DNA of 64,000 nt, from assembly GCF_003967555.1 (NCBI RefSeq), contig NZ_BIFS01000002.1, positions 1,116,001-1,180,000 on the forward strand, written 5' to 3'. A model generated the notes under the pieces. It did no database searches. It saw only the letters and a list, made by a program, of their open reading frames with translations, and was not told the DNA's origin. Below are positions 44,402-54,280 of the stretch, piece by piece. The translations under genes and the position numbers were made by a program. The stretch is from Dictyobacter kobayashii (GTDB lineage: Bacteria; Chloroflexota; Ktedonobacteria; Ktedonobacterales; Ktedonobacteraceae). The number at the start of each line of letters is the position of its first letter. Position 1 is the first letter of the stretch.

Positions 44402-45655
44402 TTACACAGGTACTTTAGCTGCGATACGCCGCGCAACCTCGCCCATATTGACCGTCACACCATTGATATTGGTAGCGCTCTCATCGATCTGCTTAATAAT
44501 GCGATTCATAGCATTCGTATTGGTGATAATATCTTTCACCAGTTGAGCCTGGTCCCCATGCTCAATCTGCAGCAGCTTAACCAGCCCCTTCTGCTCTTCC
44601 GTAAACTTAGAGATATGGGACGACAGGGTCTTCGCCTCATTGACGGTTCCATCGAGGATCGTCAATACATTATTCAACTTCTCACCCCAGAGCTTCTGCT
44701 GCTTCACCACCTCTTCCTGGGCCACTGCCTGGCGGGTCAGTTGATCCAGTGTACTTTTAGAATTTACCAGCAACGTCTTCTGCTGATTGGTCATCTCCTG
44801 TGTGGGAGCCACCAGGCTATTAATGCTGGTATTCAACACCTTCTGGGAATCCTTGAGATCCCGAATAGTGGTCGCCACATTATCCATGCTGGCCACCAGC
44901 GAAGTCTTAAAGGAATTAAAGAGGGCGAACTCCTGGCGCTGGCGCTCGGCCAACTGGGCCAGTTCCTGGCGCTCAGTTTTAATCTGTGCCTCCAGGCCCG
45001 AGATAACTGAATTAAAGCTATTAACGACAGAGTTAAAGCGATCCACGAAATTGGTCGGCTGCGTCCAGTGGCGCGTAGACAGGAAGAGGGTCGCCCCGGC
45101 CAGCGCATGAGCCAGATTATCACGCAGCTCCTCAGCTTTGCGATCCCGCTTCATCTGTGAATTATGCGTCATGATGGATGAATAGATGGTAAGTACCACA
45201 ATGACCGAGATCAAGATACAGTCGATAGTGGCGATACCGCCCAGGGTATCGATCCAACCCCAGGGGGCCGTACCATTGAAACTGCCCTGCCAGAGCTGTA
45301 GAAAGGGGGTCGTACTAAACTTTGGATACTGGGTTACCAGATTATAGTAAGCACGGACCGCGATTGCGATACCCAACCAGGTAAAAAAGAGCGGCAAGAA
45401 AATAAAAATATTGCGGCATGTCTCAACCAGCGCAATACGACCATCCACCTTTTGTTGTACCCGATAGCGATTAACGATCGCGTCGACATTAATCAAATTG
45501 TATAAGTTATTGCCGGCCCAGGCATCGGCATACTGGCCGCCGCGCACCGCATCGCCCAGTTCACGCAGACGGATGGCCCCTTTTGGATCACTGCTATCGA
45601 CCTCGGTGGCCAGATCAGTTAGTTGATCAATTACAGCATCTTTATCATTAAGCAT
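44402..45655 (-). CDS. ZorA-like membrane protein with long coiled-coil tail
   Basis: A 417-residue protein with a soluble N-terminus (~1-75), two membrane helices (about 76-105 and 137-160) and a cytosolic tail of ~250 residues that is almost all coiled coil (heptads through LEAQIKTERQELAQLAERQR). ZorA has a similar membrane core plus long tail, though it has three helices, so the match is imperfect; another class of coiled-coil membrane protein is possible. GGGAG precedes the ATG. It is co-transcribed with the ZorB-like gene. Confidence 0.6.
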   Translation of the reverse strand: MLNDKDAVIDQLTDLATEVDSSDPKGAIRLRELGDAVRGGQYADAWAGNNLYNLINVDAIVNRYRVQQKVDGRIALVETCRNIFIFLPLFFTWLGIAIAVRAYYNLVTQYPKFSTTPFLQLWQGSFNGTAPWGWIDTLGGIATIDCILISVIVVLTIYSSIMTHNSQMKRDRKAEELRDNLAHALAGATLFLSTRHWTQPTNFVDRFNSVVNSFNSVISGLEAQIKTERQELAQLAERQRQEFALFNSFKTSLVASMDNVATTIRDLKDSQKVLNTSINSLVAPTQEMTNQQKTLLVNSKSTLDQLTRQAVAQEEVVKQQKLWGEKLNNVLTILDGTVNEAKTLSSHISKFTEEQKGLVKLLQIEHGDQAQLVKDIITNTNAMNRIIKQIDESATNINGVTVNMGEVARRIAAKVPV

Positions 45656-46022
45656 AGATACTCAAATATCTCCCTTAAACAAAAAACATTCACAAAACAC
45701 CAAATCTAAAAGAACAAACGACCCCACGCTCCATCTTCGCAGCCCAGGCCATATGCAAATAAAAAGAGCATACTATTGAAAAGCAATCGTAAACGCCGCT
45801 TGAACGCGGCTAGCTCCGCTGCCACTGGCTCAGCCATTCGAATTGATCAGTATCAAGCAAACAGTTTCGCCTGTCAGGCAGCTTCGCTCATCCAAATGAA
45901 TGGCAAGACATATAGGGTGCGACATTCAATGGTCGCTTCCTATATGCACCTGAACGTCCCTGCAAAGCGAAACGTCAGCCTGCTAGAGATCTCTAATCAA
46001 GACCCAAAAAACTTTTATGCAT
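45656..46022. other. Intergenic region with nested inverted repeats
   Basis: No credible gene; an 88-codon plus-strand frame starting with TTG has no ribosome site. Nested pairing is visible: GTTTCGC (45864-45870) with GCGAAAC (45967-45973), and inside it CATATAGG-GCGAC with GTCGC-CCTATATG (45909-45946, symmetric 2-nt internal loop). It may be a structured RNA or a decayed palindromic element. Confidence 0.5.
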
Positions 46023-49000
46023 TTATTTTAATTTATTCTTAATTTGAGCCTTATAACGTTGAACTAAATCATCGTTATAGCGAATAGGATATTTTTGCTG
46101 CTGGCGTTCTAGCCACAGACTCAAATTGCTATCATGCGACAATAAATAAAATTCAAATGCATGGGTACGAAGGAAAATTGACAATATTTCTTGCAACGCT
46201 TGTTCGGAATAGAGATTATTCTCTAACAAACGCTTGCATTCTTTTTGTGCTTTGGCTCCAGCAATGGCTGGCTGCATCGCTCTTTGTGGATAAGTTTTAA
46301 TATCTTCAGATAGATGAAGTAAATTCTCTTCAATAAATGAATCGTAAGCTAAATAATGAACAGCTGTCTGTATCATGTACTCCTTCATCTCTAATAAGAC
46401 GAATCTACGTTTCTCTTCCTGGCGCCATATTTTATGAAAATTATCTTCTTGCGAATCACTATACTTTTTATTTCTTCTGTATGCTATGTAAAAGCTCTTG
46501 AATGCCTCAAACGTATTAAACCGTTTAAATGAGATAGGAATATCACCAGCCCATGCAATTATCTCCTGGCTTTCGCTGGGTTGGTAATTGGGATAAATTG
46601 AATGGTGCTCTTCTTTAGAAGATGGCAACAGTTGCATCTTTGTATCCTGTTTTGGTGGCAAAACCTTATTGCGAATGGAAGCCAGCATTGATTGGGCGGT
46701 TGGTTCTGCTATCTGTGATGAAGATACAGCGACTGGTTTCTGCGAGGTTATGTGTGATGCCTCCAATTCAGCCAGCAGACCCTGAGGAGGTGCTGGTACA
46801 TTAGTCAATGAGGCAGCGTTAGCCTGCGGTGGTTTGATCGCTTCCATCTTAGAGGTTCCCTTATCTTTGGAGGAACCAAAGGGAAGCATAGCAAAAAATG
46901 AGGATTTGGGGCGTAAATCTTCCGCGTAGCGCTCCCACTCTTTCTCAAATAGTTTATTCCCCACAATACTGCGATCAATAAATTCAAAGGTCTTCTTATC
47001 GGCATTTTGAAGCAACTGTTGCAGAATGATCGGCAAGATCTCTTTTTTGTTGGGATGTTGCTGTACATCCTGTAAAGTTTGATGAATATATGGAAGTAAA
47101 AATTTGGGATCCCGATTCGGAATATACCATGCTCCTACATAGGGCGCCATTTCTTGCATAAATGTGATGCGGCTAGATTTAGGAAAAAGAACTGGCTCAA
47201 TATACTTGATACAACGTATCAAATCCTCACCATTATTAATGCCTGTAATCAGATATTGAAACAGGTAGCCTTTATAAAGAGGATCGCGCTGTGGTTGAAC
47301 TTTACTAATCGCCTCTCCAAGGTCACGTAACCTCGTTTCGCTATGGACTAAATCGTAAGCATTACTCGTTGGTCCGGTTGGAATAGTGTTTCTAATCAAT
47401 ATCCAGTAGCGCAGATATTCCTGTAGAAAGAGCAGATATTTTTTACGCTTATTCACCATATCCATCAACGCTCTCGTGCCTGGTTGATGTAATATGGAAG
47501 CATATAATAAGTGTTTAAAATATCCTTCCGTCATATCCTGTACAATTTGAAGATGCGGAGCCGCAAACAGTAAAAATTCCCAGTGCTGTAGAAAGAGAGC
47601 ATCCAACTGCTCTGATGTCAGCTTCGATTGGATCAACAAACGCCCCACATCATCAGCGCTTACTTTCTGGGTCTCCAGAAGTTTCGAAACAGCAGAATAA
47701 TTATGGCGATAACCACGCTCAATGAGCGGGATTACATTTGCCACCGCCGCCGGGGCCGCATCCTGATAAAGGGAAAGATATTGCAGAGCATCTTCATAGT
47801 TCTGGCTCACAGACATTGCAATCTTGACGATATCCTGAGGGAACTGCTTTTGATCATAGAGGATGAGCCAGGCGATAGCTTTGGCTTTCCAGGCAGGGGA
47901 AATGTTCCGTTGGCACAATTCACTGACATTTTCCCAGGGGACGCGGAGCCAGGAATGCAGGATATGCTCGGGAATATCTGTGACATATGAGCAATTTTCT
48001 AGCAGACTAAAGTAGAAAGATGAATTGAATAATTCGTAGGGATACTGTTGCTGATTAGCATCCAGGCGCGGCGTCAGTTCTATTAATAGTGACTTCCATA
48101 GTGCTTTGTGTTGCTGAGGAGGCGCGATAGTGGTCAGCAGCGGCAGGTAAACACTGGCGCGTTTAGAATTACCCCCGATCAGGTCAATAACGATGGCATC
48201 TTTGATATAGGTGGCAAAATCGGTCAGGGTTTGCGCGAGTCCGGGTATGGTATGAGATTGCTGGTAGAGCTTTTCCCAGGACGCCTGACCTAGCGTGGAC
48301 CACCATTGTGGATGGTGAATAACCATAAATTGGAGGACGGCAGCGCGTACTGTTTCTGGCACCAGCAAGGAGACGGCCCGCTCAGGAACAAAGACCATCT
48401 GCATATCTTCCTCAGTCAATTTACTGGCGGTAAAGAGTTTATAGGCCAGCAAGAAGGTGGGGCTATCCTTAACCTGCCAATCCCGGCTTAAATTAAACAG
48501 GGCCGTTAACTCTTTGAGGTCTTTATCGCTGCCGCTGAACAACTTAGCAACCGCATAGTGAGCATACTGCTGCCGCAACTGCTGCTGTTCAGGGTTGGAC
48601 TGTTGAATACTTTCAGGAGCGACAGCAGCCATATCTGGCAGAGGCGGGACCCCCGGCTCAAACAGCAAGCAGCGCCCATCTCGCCCATAGGCCCATCTGA
48701 GGGTCGGACCATCGTGGGGCCGGGCACGCTGGAGTTCATCCAGCGAAGAGTAACAGGTCGCCACAATACGGGCCGGTGAGTGCTCTACATGGGCTTCATA
48801 GGTACTGAAAGTGGCTGCGTCAGTCAGATACGGCGGAAGACAATGCAGCAGGCCCCAGATAAGCTCGGCATTGCGTTCAGAAGCCCCATGCACGCCTTCT
48901 TCAGCGTAGGTTTCGATATAAAGATTCTGCCACTCACCCAGAGAAAGATAGGACTCAATCAAGAAGACTAAATTCTGGCTATAGAGCTGCTGGTTGCCTG

Positions 49001-49451
49001 ACTGGTGGGTAATGGTAGCAGCATTCAATGGACCTGCGGGTAGCTCAACAACTTGTGGCAGATCAAGCTGATCGGAAGGTAAATCATCCCTCGTCTTCCA
49101 GAAAGATGAGCCCCAGAAGCCAATGGCATCCTTGCTTGAAATATTGTTAAGATTGGCCAGCACATGCACAAAAAACGCGCCTGCACGCCCATAGGCATCT
49201 TCACCCGCGTAGGCACGATGAAGCATGATCAGCCCTTGCTCTGTCTTGATATAAGCCAGGCCATAGGGTGAAGTCTCAGTAGTTATATCATAAGGATTAA
49301 TACCATCGGGTAATTCATATTGCAGATGCCGTTCAATCTCCCGATACCAATCACCATGCAAATCTGCCAATTCATGTGAGGCCGCACGCACTCGATGCCC
49401 TGTCACACTGCCCAAACCAACAGTAGACCAGGTATACCAGAGTTGATCCAT
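46023..49451 (-). CDS. GAP1-like protein, N-terminal domain type 1, full length
   Basis: A 1142-residue protein. The first ~200 residues match the GAP1-N1 type (YTWSTVGLGSVTGHRVRAAS, GLAYIKTEQGLIMLHRAYAGEDAYGRAGAFFVHVLAN, GFWGSSFWKTRDD). A long helical middle region and a charged C-terminal helical domain (~960-1142) follow. An NTPase signature was not found. GAP1 families are recorded as partners of GTPases in predicted conflict systems of multicellular bacteria; the exact function is unknown. It starts 77 bases after the GTPase gene in the same direction, with AGGAGA before the ATG. Confidence 0.8.
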   Translation of the reverse strand: MDQLWYTWSTVGLGSVTGHRVRAASHELADLHGDWYREIERHLQYELPDGINPYDITTETSPYGLAYIKTEQGLIMLHRAYAGEDAYGRAGAFFVHVLANLNNISSKDAIGFWGSSFWKTRDDLPSDQLDLPQVVELPAGPLNAATITHQSGNQQLYSQNLVFLIESYLSLGEWQNLYIETYAEEGVHGASERNAELIWGLLHCLPPYLTDAATFSTYEAHVEHSPARIVATCYSSLDELQRARPHDGPTLRWAYGRDGRCLLFEPGVPPLPDMAAVAPESIQQSNPEQQQLRQQYAHYAVAKLFSGSDKDLKELTALFNLSRDWQVKDSPTFLLAYKLFTASKLTEEDMQMVFVPERAVSLLVPETVRAAVLQFMVIHHPQWWSTLGQASWEKLYQQSHTIPGLAQTLTDFATYIKDAIVIDLIGGNSKRASVYLPLLTTIAPPQQHKALWKSLLIELTPRLDANQQQYPYELFNSSFYFSLLENCSYVTDIPEHILHSWLRVPWENVSELCQRNISPAWKAKAIAWLILYDQKQFPQDIVKIAMSVSQNYEDALQYLSLYQDAAPAAVANVIPLIERGYRHNYSAVSKLLETQKVSADDVGRLLIQSKLTSEQLDALFLQHWEFLLFAAPHLQIVQDMTEGYFKHLLYASILHQPGTRALMDMVNKRKKYLLFLQEYLRYWILIRNTIPTGPTSNAYDLVHSETRLRDLGEAISKVQPQRDPLYKGYLFQYLITGINNGEDLIRCIKYIEPVLFPKSSRITFMQEMAPYVGAWYIPNRDPKFLLPYIHQTLQDVQQHPNKKEILPIILQQLLQNADKKTFEFIDRSIVGNKLFEKEWERYAEDLRPKSSFFAMLPFGSSKDKGTSKMEAIKPPQANAASLTNVPAPPQGLLAELEASHITSQKPVAVSSSQIAEPTAQSMLASIRNKVLPPKQDTKMQLLPSSKEEHHSIYPNYQPSESQEIIAWAGDIPISFKRFNTFEAFKSFYIAYRRNKKYSDSQEDNFHKIWRQEEKRRFVLLEMKEYMIQTAVHYLAYDSFIEENLLHLSEDIKTYPQRAMQPAIAGAKAQKECKRLLENNLYSEQALQEILSIFLRTHAFEFYLLSHDSNLSLWLERQQQKYPIRYNDDLVQRYKAQIKNKLK

Positions 49452-49528
49452 CGTACGTCTCTCCTATCTATTTTGAACATGCCTATACTCTGCCAGCTAC
49501 TTCAAAAAACGCAGAGCGGTAAACAGCG

Positions 49529-50671
49529 CTATTCAGCTTCAATCACATTGAGCTTCCACAAGATCCAGAGCAAAGGATCGAGACAACGTAATGGTTCAAT
49601 AGCCGGATACTTGCCTTTATCGGGTGCCCAGCCAGTAGCCGAAACCGCAAAGAAGGAGGCGGTATTAAATAACTCGCTTGACTGCACCAATACCTTGTCA
49701 CCAACCCGCAAGATGAGTTTTTGGACCTCTTCATTGATAGCGGCAAAATCCGCCGTATTCAAGCGGTTAGTAGACGTTGTCTCACGTAAAAACTGGGTGG
49801 TCGCCTCTTGTGAGCGCACAACATATTTCAAGAGGTCTGCCTTGGAGAGCACAATGGCTACCGGAATATCGATCGAGGCGCCCGCATCCAGCCCCTGGCC
49901 CATTCTGAAGGTCTCGGTAATGCGATTCAATACCTCTGAAGAACTGCGCTCACGGATCGCGCCGGGCTTCAAGTCGACCGGCAGCGCCTTCACAATATTC
50001 GGCATCGTAAGAGGATCGGCCAGAAAAATGATCGCCGATGCATTGAGGACATAAGAGCTATACTGCACCATACGATCCTGTTCAGCCAGATCTTCGCCTG
50101 AAGCATCATAAAAGAAGAGATTGACACTTTTGGCAGGCTTCCACCAGGCCTCTTTCTTAAAGATAAGCTCATAAATCAAAGGCTCATTGATCTCTGAACG
50201 CGCCCTGGGAGTCAAAGGAATAGGCTGTAAATTACCAAAAACTGGTTGATAAAACTTTGATTGATAGATCGCTTCAGTCTTGCCCCAACCGACGATGCGG
50301 CTACAACCGATCAACTGGAGTGCCTGGCGCTGTTTTAATAAATGAATACAAGAAGCAATATAATGGCTTTTGCCAGCCGAACCATCACCAATAATAGCAA
50401 TTGTATAGCTTTTGGCACGTTCTATATTATAAGGTAAGACGCGTTTACAGTCGGCATTAGGACATTGCCGGCCAGCCAACTGCCGGGTATATTTTTTCCC
50501 TTTTGTAGCCGTAATCCAGAAACGTGACAGAACCTTCAGGGCATCATGGGTAGGAGCTTTCTGCATCACGTTATTGGGGTTCAAGCCTGAAACAATATCA
50601 GCCGACCCGGGATAAAAATCTGTGCCACAGCTCGGGCATACTACCTTATGCCAGGGAGCAATGAATCCCAT
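49529..50671 (-). CDS. Zinc-ribbon GTPase of the GAP1-associated class
   Basis: A GTPase of 380 residues. Cysteines in CPSC (near residue 12) and CPNADC (near 70) form an N-terminal zinc-binding part. The G domain has G1 GDGSAGKSHY (about residue 95), a DASGED switch in place of DxxG, and SKAD as the base-recognition NKxD. The ATG at 50671 is chosen over the TTG at 50692 because GAGGG lies ahead of it and the paralogue at 53077 starts at the matching residue. It precedes its GAP1 partner. Confidence 0.87.
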   Translation of the reverse strand: MGFIAPWHKVVCPSCGTDFYPGSADIVSGLNPNNVMQKAPTHDALKVLSRFWITATKGKKYTRQLAGRQCPNADCKRVLPYNIERAKSYTIAIIGDGSAGKSHYIASCIHLLKQRQALQLIGCSRIVGWGKTEAIYQSKFYQPVFGNLQPIPLTPRARSEINEPLIYELIFKKEAWWKPAKSVNLFFYDASGEDLAEQDRMVQYSSYVLNASAIIFLADPLTMPNIVKALPVDLKPGAIRERSSSEVLNRITETFRMGQGLDAGASIDIPVAIVLSKADLLKYVVRSQEATTQFLRETTSTNRLNTADFAAINEEVQKLILRVGDKVLVQSSELFNTASFFAVSATGWAPDKGKYPAIEPLRCLDPLLWILWKLNVIEAE

Positions 50672-50939
50672 ATAAAATCCCTCTTTAGCCAAGAAAATGC
50701 TCTCTTTAAACAGAATAAAGCAGATTGATATAATGCTGTATCAACCTGCCAAAGCGCTTCAAACTCTGGCAGCGTTTTTGGCATCTCAATCTGTTGCAAT
50801 GTTCACGGAATAATAATAACATTAAAGAATGCTAGTATACAAATATATCAGGTAAAGCATAAAAATTTCCTATTAAAAAGAAACAATCTTCTTCTAATAG
50901 CAATACTATTCGCATGCCGTGCGAGCAGGAGTATCACCA

Positions 50940-52982
50940 ATGGGTAGATTTGTCGGTATTGACCTGGGAACTACATATTCTGCTATTGCTTTTATCAATG
51001 GCGAAGGGAGGGCAGAGGTAATCAAGAATAGCGATGCCAACGCAGTCACACCATCAATTATCTGGTTTGATGGCAGCAGACCAGTTGTAGGCGAAGAGGC
51101 GCGCGAACAGATGGCGGCAGGAGCTACCGAGATAGCTTTACTCTTTAAGCGCCATATGGGTGATCCTGATTTTTTGCTAGCTTTTGGTGACACTGATTAT
51201 ATCGCGACCGACCTGGCAGCTATTATTTTACGTTACTTGAAGAAGTGTGCCGAAGACTATTTAGGCGAGAGCGTTACCGACGCGGTAATTACGGTACCGG
51301 CTTACTTCAAACATGCCCAGCGTAGCGCAACCATTGAAGCTGGTCATAAAGCCGGCTTGAATGTACTACAAATTATCAGTGAGCCGACCGCGGCCGCGCT
51401 GGCCTACGGCCAGCGTCCAGGTCCCAATACCCAGGAACAACTCTTTCTAGTCTATGACCTGGGTGGTGGTACCTTTGATGTTTCGCTGGTCGCGATTACT
51501 CCCACAGAACTAAAGGTAATTGGCACGGATGGGGACGACAATCTAGGTGGCAAAGATTGGGATGATAGCCTGCTGAGTCATTTAGAGGCCCAGTTTGAGC
51601 AAGAATTTGGACTGGAGCTATTTGGCGACGATGTCAATGCGCTACGTGTACAGGCAGAAGAGCTGAAACGCAAGCTTAGCGCGCGGCAGAGCGCCACCAT
51701 CCGGGTTCAGGCCTCAGGCCAGGTTGGCAGCTATACGGTGACCCGCGAACAGTTTGAACGCATGACACAAGGATTGATGGAGCGCACCCAGTTCTTAACC
51801 GAACGTGTACTGCGAACCGCTGGAAAGAGCTGGGCAGATATCACAGGCGTATTGCCCGTAGGCGGCTCAACCCGTATGCCCATGGTCAGCGACTACATCA
51901 AACGCATGTCAGGCAACCCACCCATGGGTGGCATTCATCCTGACGAGGCCGTCGCCATCGGGGCAGCCATCCAGGCTGCGATGAGCCTGCAGGACAGCCA
52001 GAATCCCGCAACAGAAAATCACTTCGTGCTGCGCGCACCTAAACACACCGTGGATGTCATCGCCCACAGTCTAGGCTTGATCGCCGAAAGCGCCGACCGG
52101 ACCCGCTATATCAACAGTATGATTATTCCCAAAAATAACGCGATTCCGACCCAGCAGATGCGCCCTTTCGAGCTGACCCTGCGCAGGGATGGCAACACGG
52201 AACTAGAAGTATTTCTCACTCAGGGCGAGACGCAAGATCCCCAGCAATGTTCGTATCTGGGTCGCTATATTTTCAGTCGCTTTCCACACATAAACAGTAA
52301 AACGGCCATACTCAACATCACCTACGCCTACGACAAAAATGGCACCGTCACGATCTCAGCGACCGAGCGGACCACCGGTCAGCCACTGGCCCTGGACATT
52401 CAGCCAGTCCCGACCGATGTCCCGGCACGTTTTTTAAGAAGTCCGCTCGAACAGCAGGTGCCAGAAGAGATTATCACCGTTTACCTGGATATCGATACCT
52501 CTGGCAGTATGGCAGGCAGACCACTACGCGAAGCCAAGAAGGCCGCCCACCAATTTGTACAGCAGTGTGATCTCTCCAGGATTGCCATCGGCCTGATCTC
52601 ATTCTCTAGCTTTGTACATGTTCCTCTACATGCCACACAAGATGCCAGCAAGATTAGCCGGGCCATCGACTCACTCTCATCCGGTGGGGGCACATCAGGA
52701 GGTTCATTAAACAAAGTTTATAATTTATTGCATGATACAGTGGGCCCACGTTATGCGGTGGTACTGACAGATGGAGCATGGATGGGCCGATTGGGGGCGA
52801 TCATGGCGGCGCAACGCTGTCACAAGGCGGAAATACAAATTATAGCCATCGGATTTGGCCGTGCAGATCATAGTTTCCTGCGTGCGATTGCCTCTTCCAA
52901 TGAGCAAAGCTTTTTTACGGATCTGGGCAGGCTAAGCGAGACCTTTAGCACTATCGCACGCGAGATTACCATGCAGCGCTAA
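50940..52982 (+). CDS. Hsp70-VWA fusion protein (copy 2)
   Basis: A 680-residue paralogue of the fusion at 37349. The Hsp70 part (to ~495) has GIDLGTTYS, NEPTAAALAYG-like SEPTAAALAYG, YDLGGGTFDV and LPVGGSTRMP. The VWA domain (~510-675) has a complete MIDAS: DTSGS (Asp519), a GGGTSGG threonine and TDG. The ATG at 50940 has AGGAG at good spacing; the GTG upstream at 50919 is less likely. It lies 94 bases before a GTPase gene and is divergent from the other GTPase gene. Confidence 0.9.
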   Translation: MGRFVGIDLGTTYSAIAFINGEGRAEVIKNSDANAVTPSIIWFDGSRPVVGEEAREQMAAGATEIALLFKRHMGDPDFLLAFGDTDYIATDLAAIILRYLKKCAEDYLGESVTDAVITVPAYFKHAQRSATIEAGHKAGLNVLQIISEPTAAALAYGQRPGPNTQEQLFLVYDLGGGTFDVSLVAITPTELKVIGTDGDDNLGGKDWDDSLLSHLEAQFEQEFGLELFGDDVNALRVQAEELKRKLSARQSATIRVQASGQVGSYTVTREQFERMTQGLMERTQFLTERVLRTAGKSWADITGVLPVGGSTRMPMVSDYIKRMSGNPPMGGIHPDEAVAIGAAIQAAMSLQDSQNPATENHFVLRAPKHTVDVIAHSLGLIAESADRTRYINSMIIPKNNAIPTQQMRPFELTLRRDGNTELEVFLTQGETQDPQQCSYLGRYIFSRFPHINSKTAILNITYAYDKNGTVTISATERTTGQPLALDIQPVPTDVPARFLRSPLEQQVPEEIITVYLDIDTSGSMAGRPLREAKKAAHQFVQQCDLSRIAIGLISFSSFVHVPLHATQDASKISRAIDSLSSGGGTSGGSLNKVYNLLHDTVGPRYAVVLTDGAWMGRLGAIMAAQRCHKAEIQIIAIGFGRADHSFLRAIASSNEQSFFTDLGRLSETFSTIAREITMQR

Positions 52983-53076
52983 TATTTACATATATCAATT
53001 TATCCAGGCCGGTATAGTTGTCCTGTTAGACAGCCATACCTATTTCTCTTATTTATAAATAAAGGATATGGATATC

Positions 53077-54273
53077 ATGGCATTTACCCCATCTTATCAT
53101 AAGATCACCTGTCCCTTCTGTTTCGCGCGTTTCTCATTACAGGAAACATATTTCCGCTGTATCAATCCCAATTGTCCAGATATAGGACCAGATAACGAAT
53201 TTGCTTTACGCCGAGGATTGGGGCGCATCAGAATGGGTCGAGTGCTTATTCCAGAGAGGAAAAAGAGTGTGCTGGCCCTGACAGCGCCGCATGAGCTATT
53301 TTGCAACACCTGCAAAGAATACAGCACGACGCGTATCTGTCCCGCCTGTCATTTTGAACTGCCCTCAAATATTGCCCAGACCGAGCAAAAAGTCATTGCC
53401 ATCATCGGAGGCCGGGCCACTGGCAAATCCCACTATATTGCCTCCCTTATTCACCGCCTGATGCACTCGGTAGGACAAAGCTTCGACATTAGCGTTAGTA
53501 TTCTGGGCGATGATTCCCAGGTACGCTGGGCCCGGGACTTCTATACACCACTATTTGAGCAACGCCGGGTACTTAATCCAACCCTACCATCAGCCCTGGA
53601 TGCCCAGGTACGTTCACCGATTATCTTTCGCTTACTCTTTGGCGGCTCCAACGGCCGGCCACGGCGAGCACTCAACCTGAGCTTCTTCGATACCGCCGGT
53701 GAGGATATGACCAGCCATGCGACGCTCTCGACGTACAGCCATTATATCTGTGATGCAGATGGCATTATTTTTTTACTCGATCCACTCCAGATGTCAGGGG
53801 TACGTCAGAAGATCACCAACCAGACCCTACCGGATCTGGACATGGCGGCGGCGCCCGACAATATTGTACGCGCGTTGCGTGAGCTCTTCGAGCGCGTCAC
53901 AAATATCAGCGCCACCCAAAAAATCAAGGTTCCGGTCGCCTTCACCCTATCAAAAATCGACATGCTGGCAGATAACCTCGATGATCCCGGCTCGCCCCTG
54001 CTGCAGTCAAGCACCCATAATGGAAGCTTGAATTTAAGTGATATCCAATCACTGCATACCGACATCCAGCACCGGCTCTACGATTGGCTCTCCCCCAATT
54101 TCTGCAAATATGTCCATGAGCACTTTGCCAACTACCAGTATTTTGGCGTCTCCTCGTTGGGCCAGCCCCCCGACACCCTGGGTCATATCAGCAGCGTCAG
54201 CCCACGGCGCGTCGAAGAACCCTTCTTATGGCTACTCTACAAAAACAATCTCATCAGGGGACAGAAAGCCTAG
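53077..54273 (+). CDS. Zinc-ribbon GTPase of the GAP1-associated class (copy 2)
   Basis: A GTPase of 398 residues. It has two zinc ribbons (Cys12/15/28/33 and 76/79/88/91), then G1 GGRATGKSHY (111-120), the DTAGED switch (205-210) and SKID (292-295). Its layout matches the GTPase at 49529, including the M-x-F start and HK-x-x-CPxC. The ATG at 53077 fits the paralogue better than the one at 53068. It follows the second Hsp70-VWA fusion and probably forms a chaperone-GTPase unit with it. Confidence 0.87.
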   Translation: MAFTPSYHKITCPFCFARFSLQETYFRCINPNCPDIGPDNEFALRRGLGRIRMGRVLIPERKKSVLALTAPHELFCNTCKEYSTTRICPACHFELPSNIAQTEQKVIAIIGGRATGKSHYIASLIHRLMHSVGQSFDISVSILGDDSQVRWARDFYTPLFEQRRVLNPTLPSALDAQVRSPIIFRLLFGGSNGRPRRALNLSFFDTAGEDMTSHATLSTYSHYICDADGIIFLLDPLQMSGVRQKITNQTLPDLDMAAAPDNIVRALRELFERVTNISATQKIKVPVAFTLSKIDMLADNLDDPGSPLLQSSTHNGSLNLSDIQSLHTDIQHRLYDWLSPNFCKYVHEHFANYQYFGVSSLGQPPDTLGHISSVSPRRVEEPFLWLLYKNNLIRGQKA

Positions 54274-54280
54274 CCTACCT

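Noticed and set aside
45776..46042. 88-codon plus-strand frame starting with TTG
   Set aside because: It has no ribosome site, overlaps the GAP1 gene end and covers the nested hairpins.
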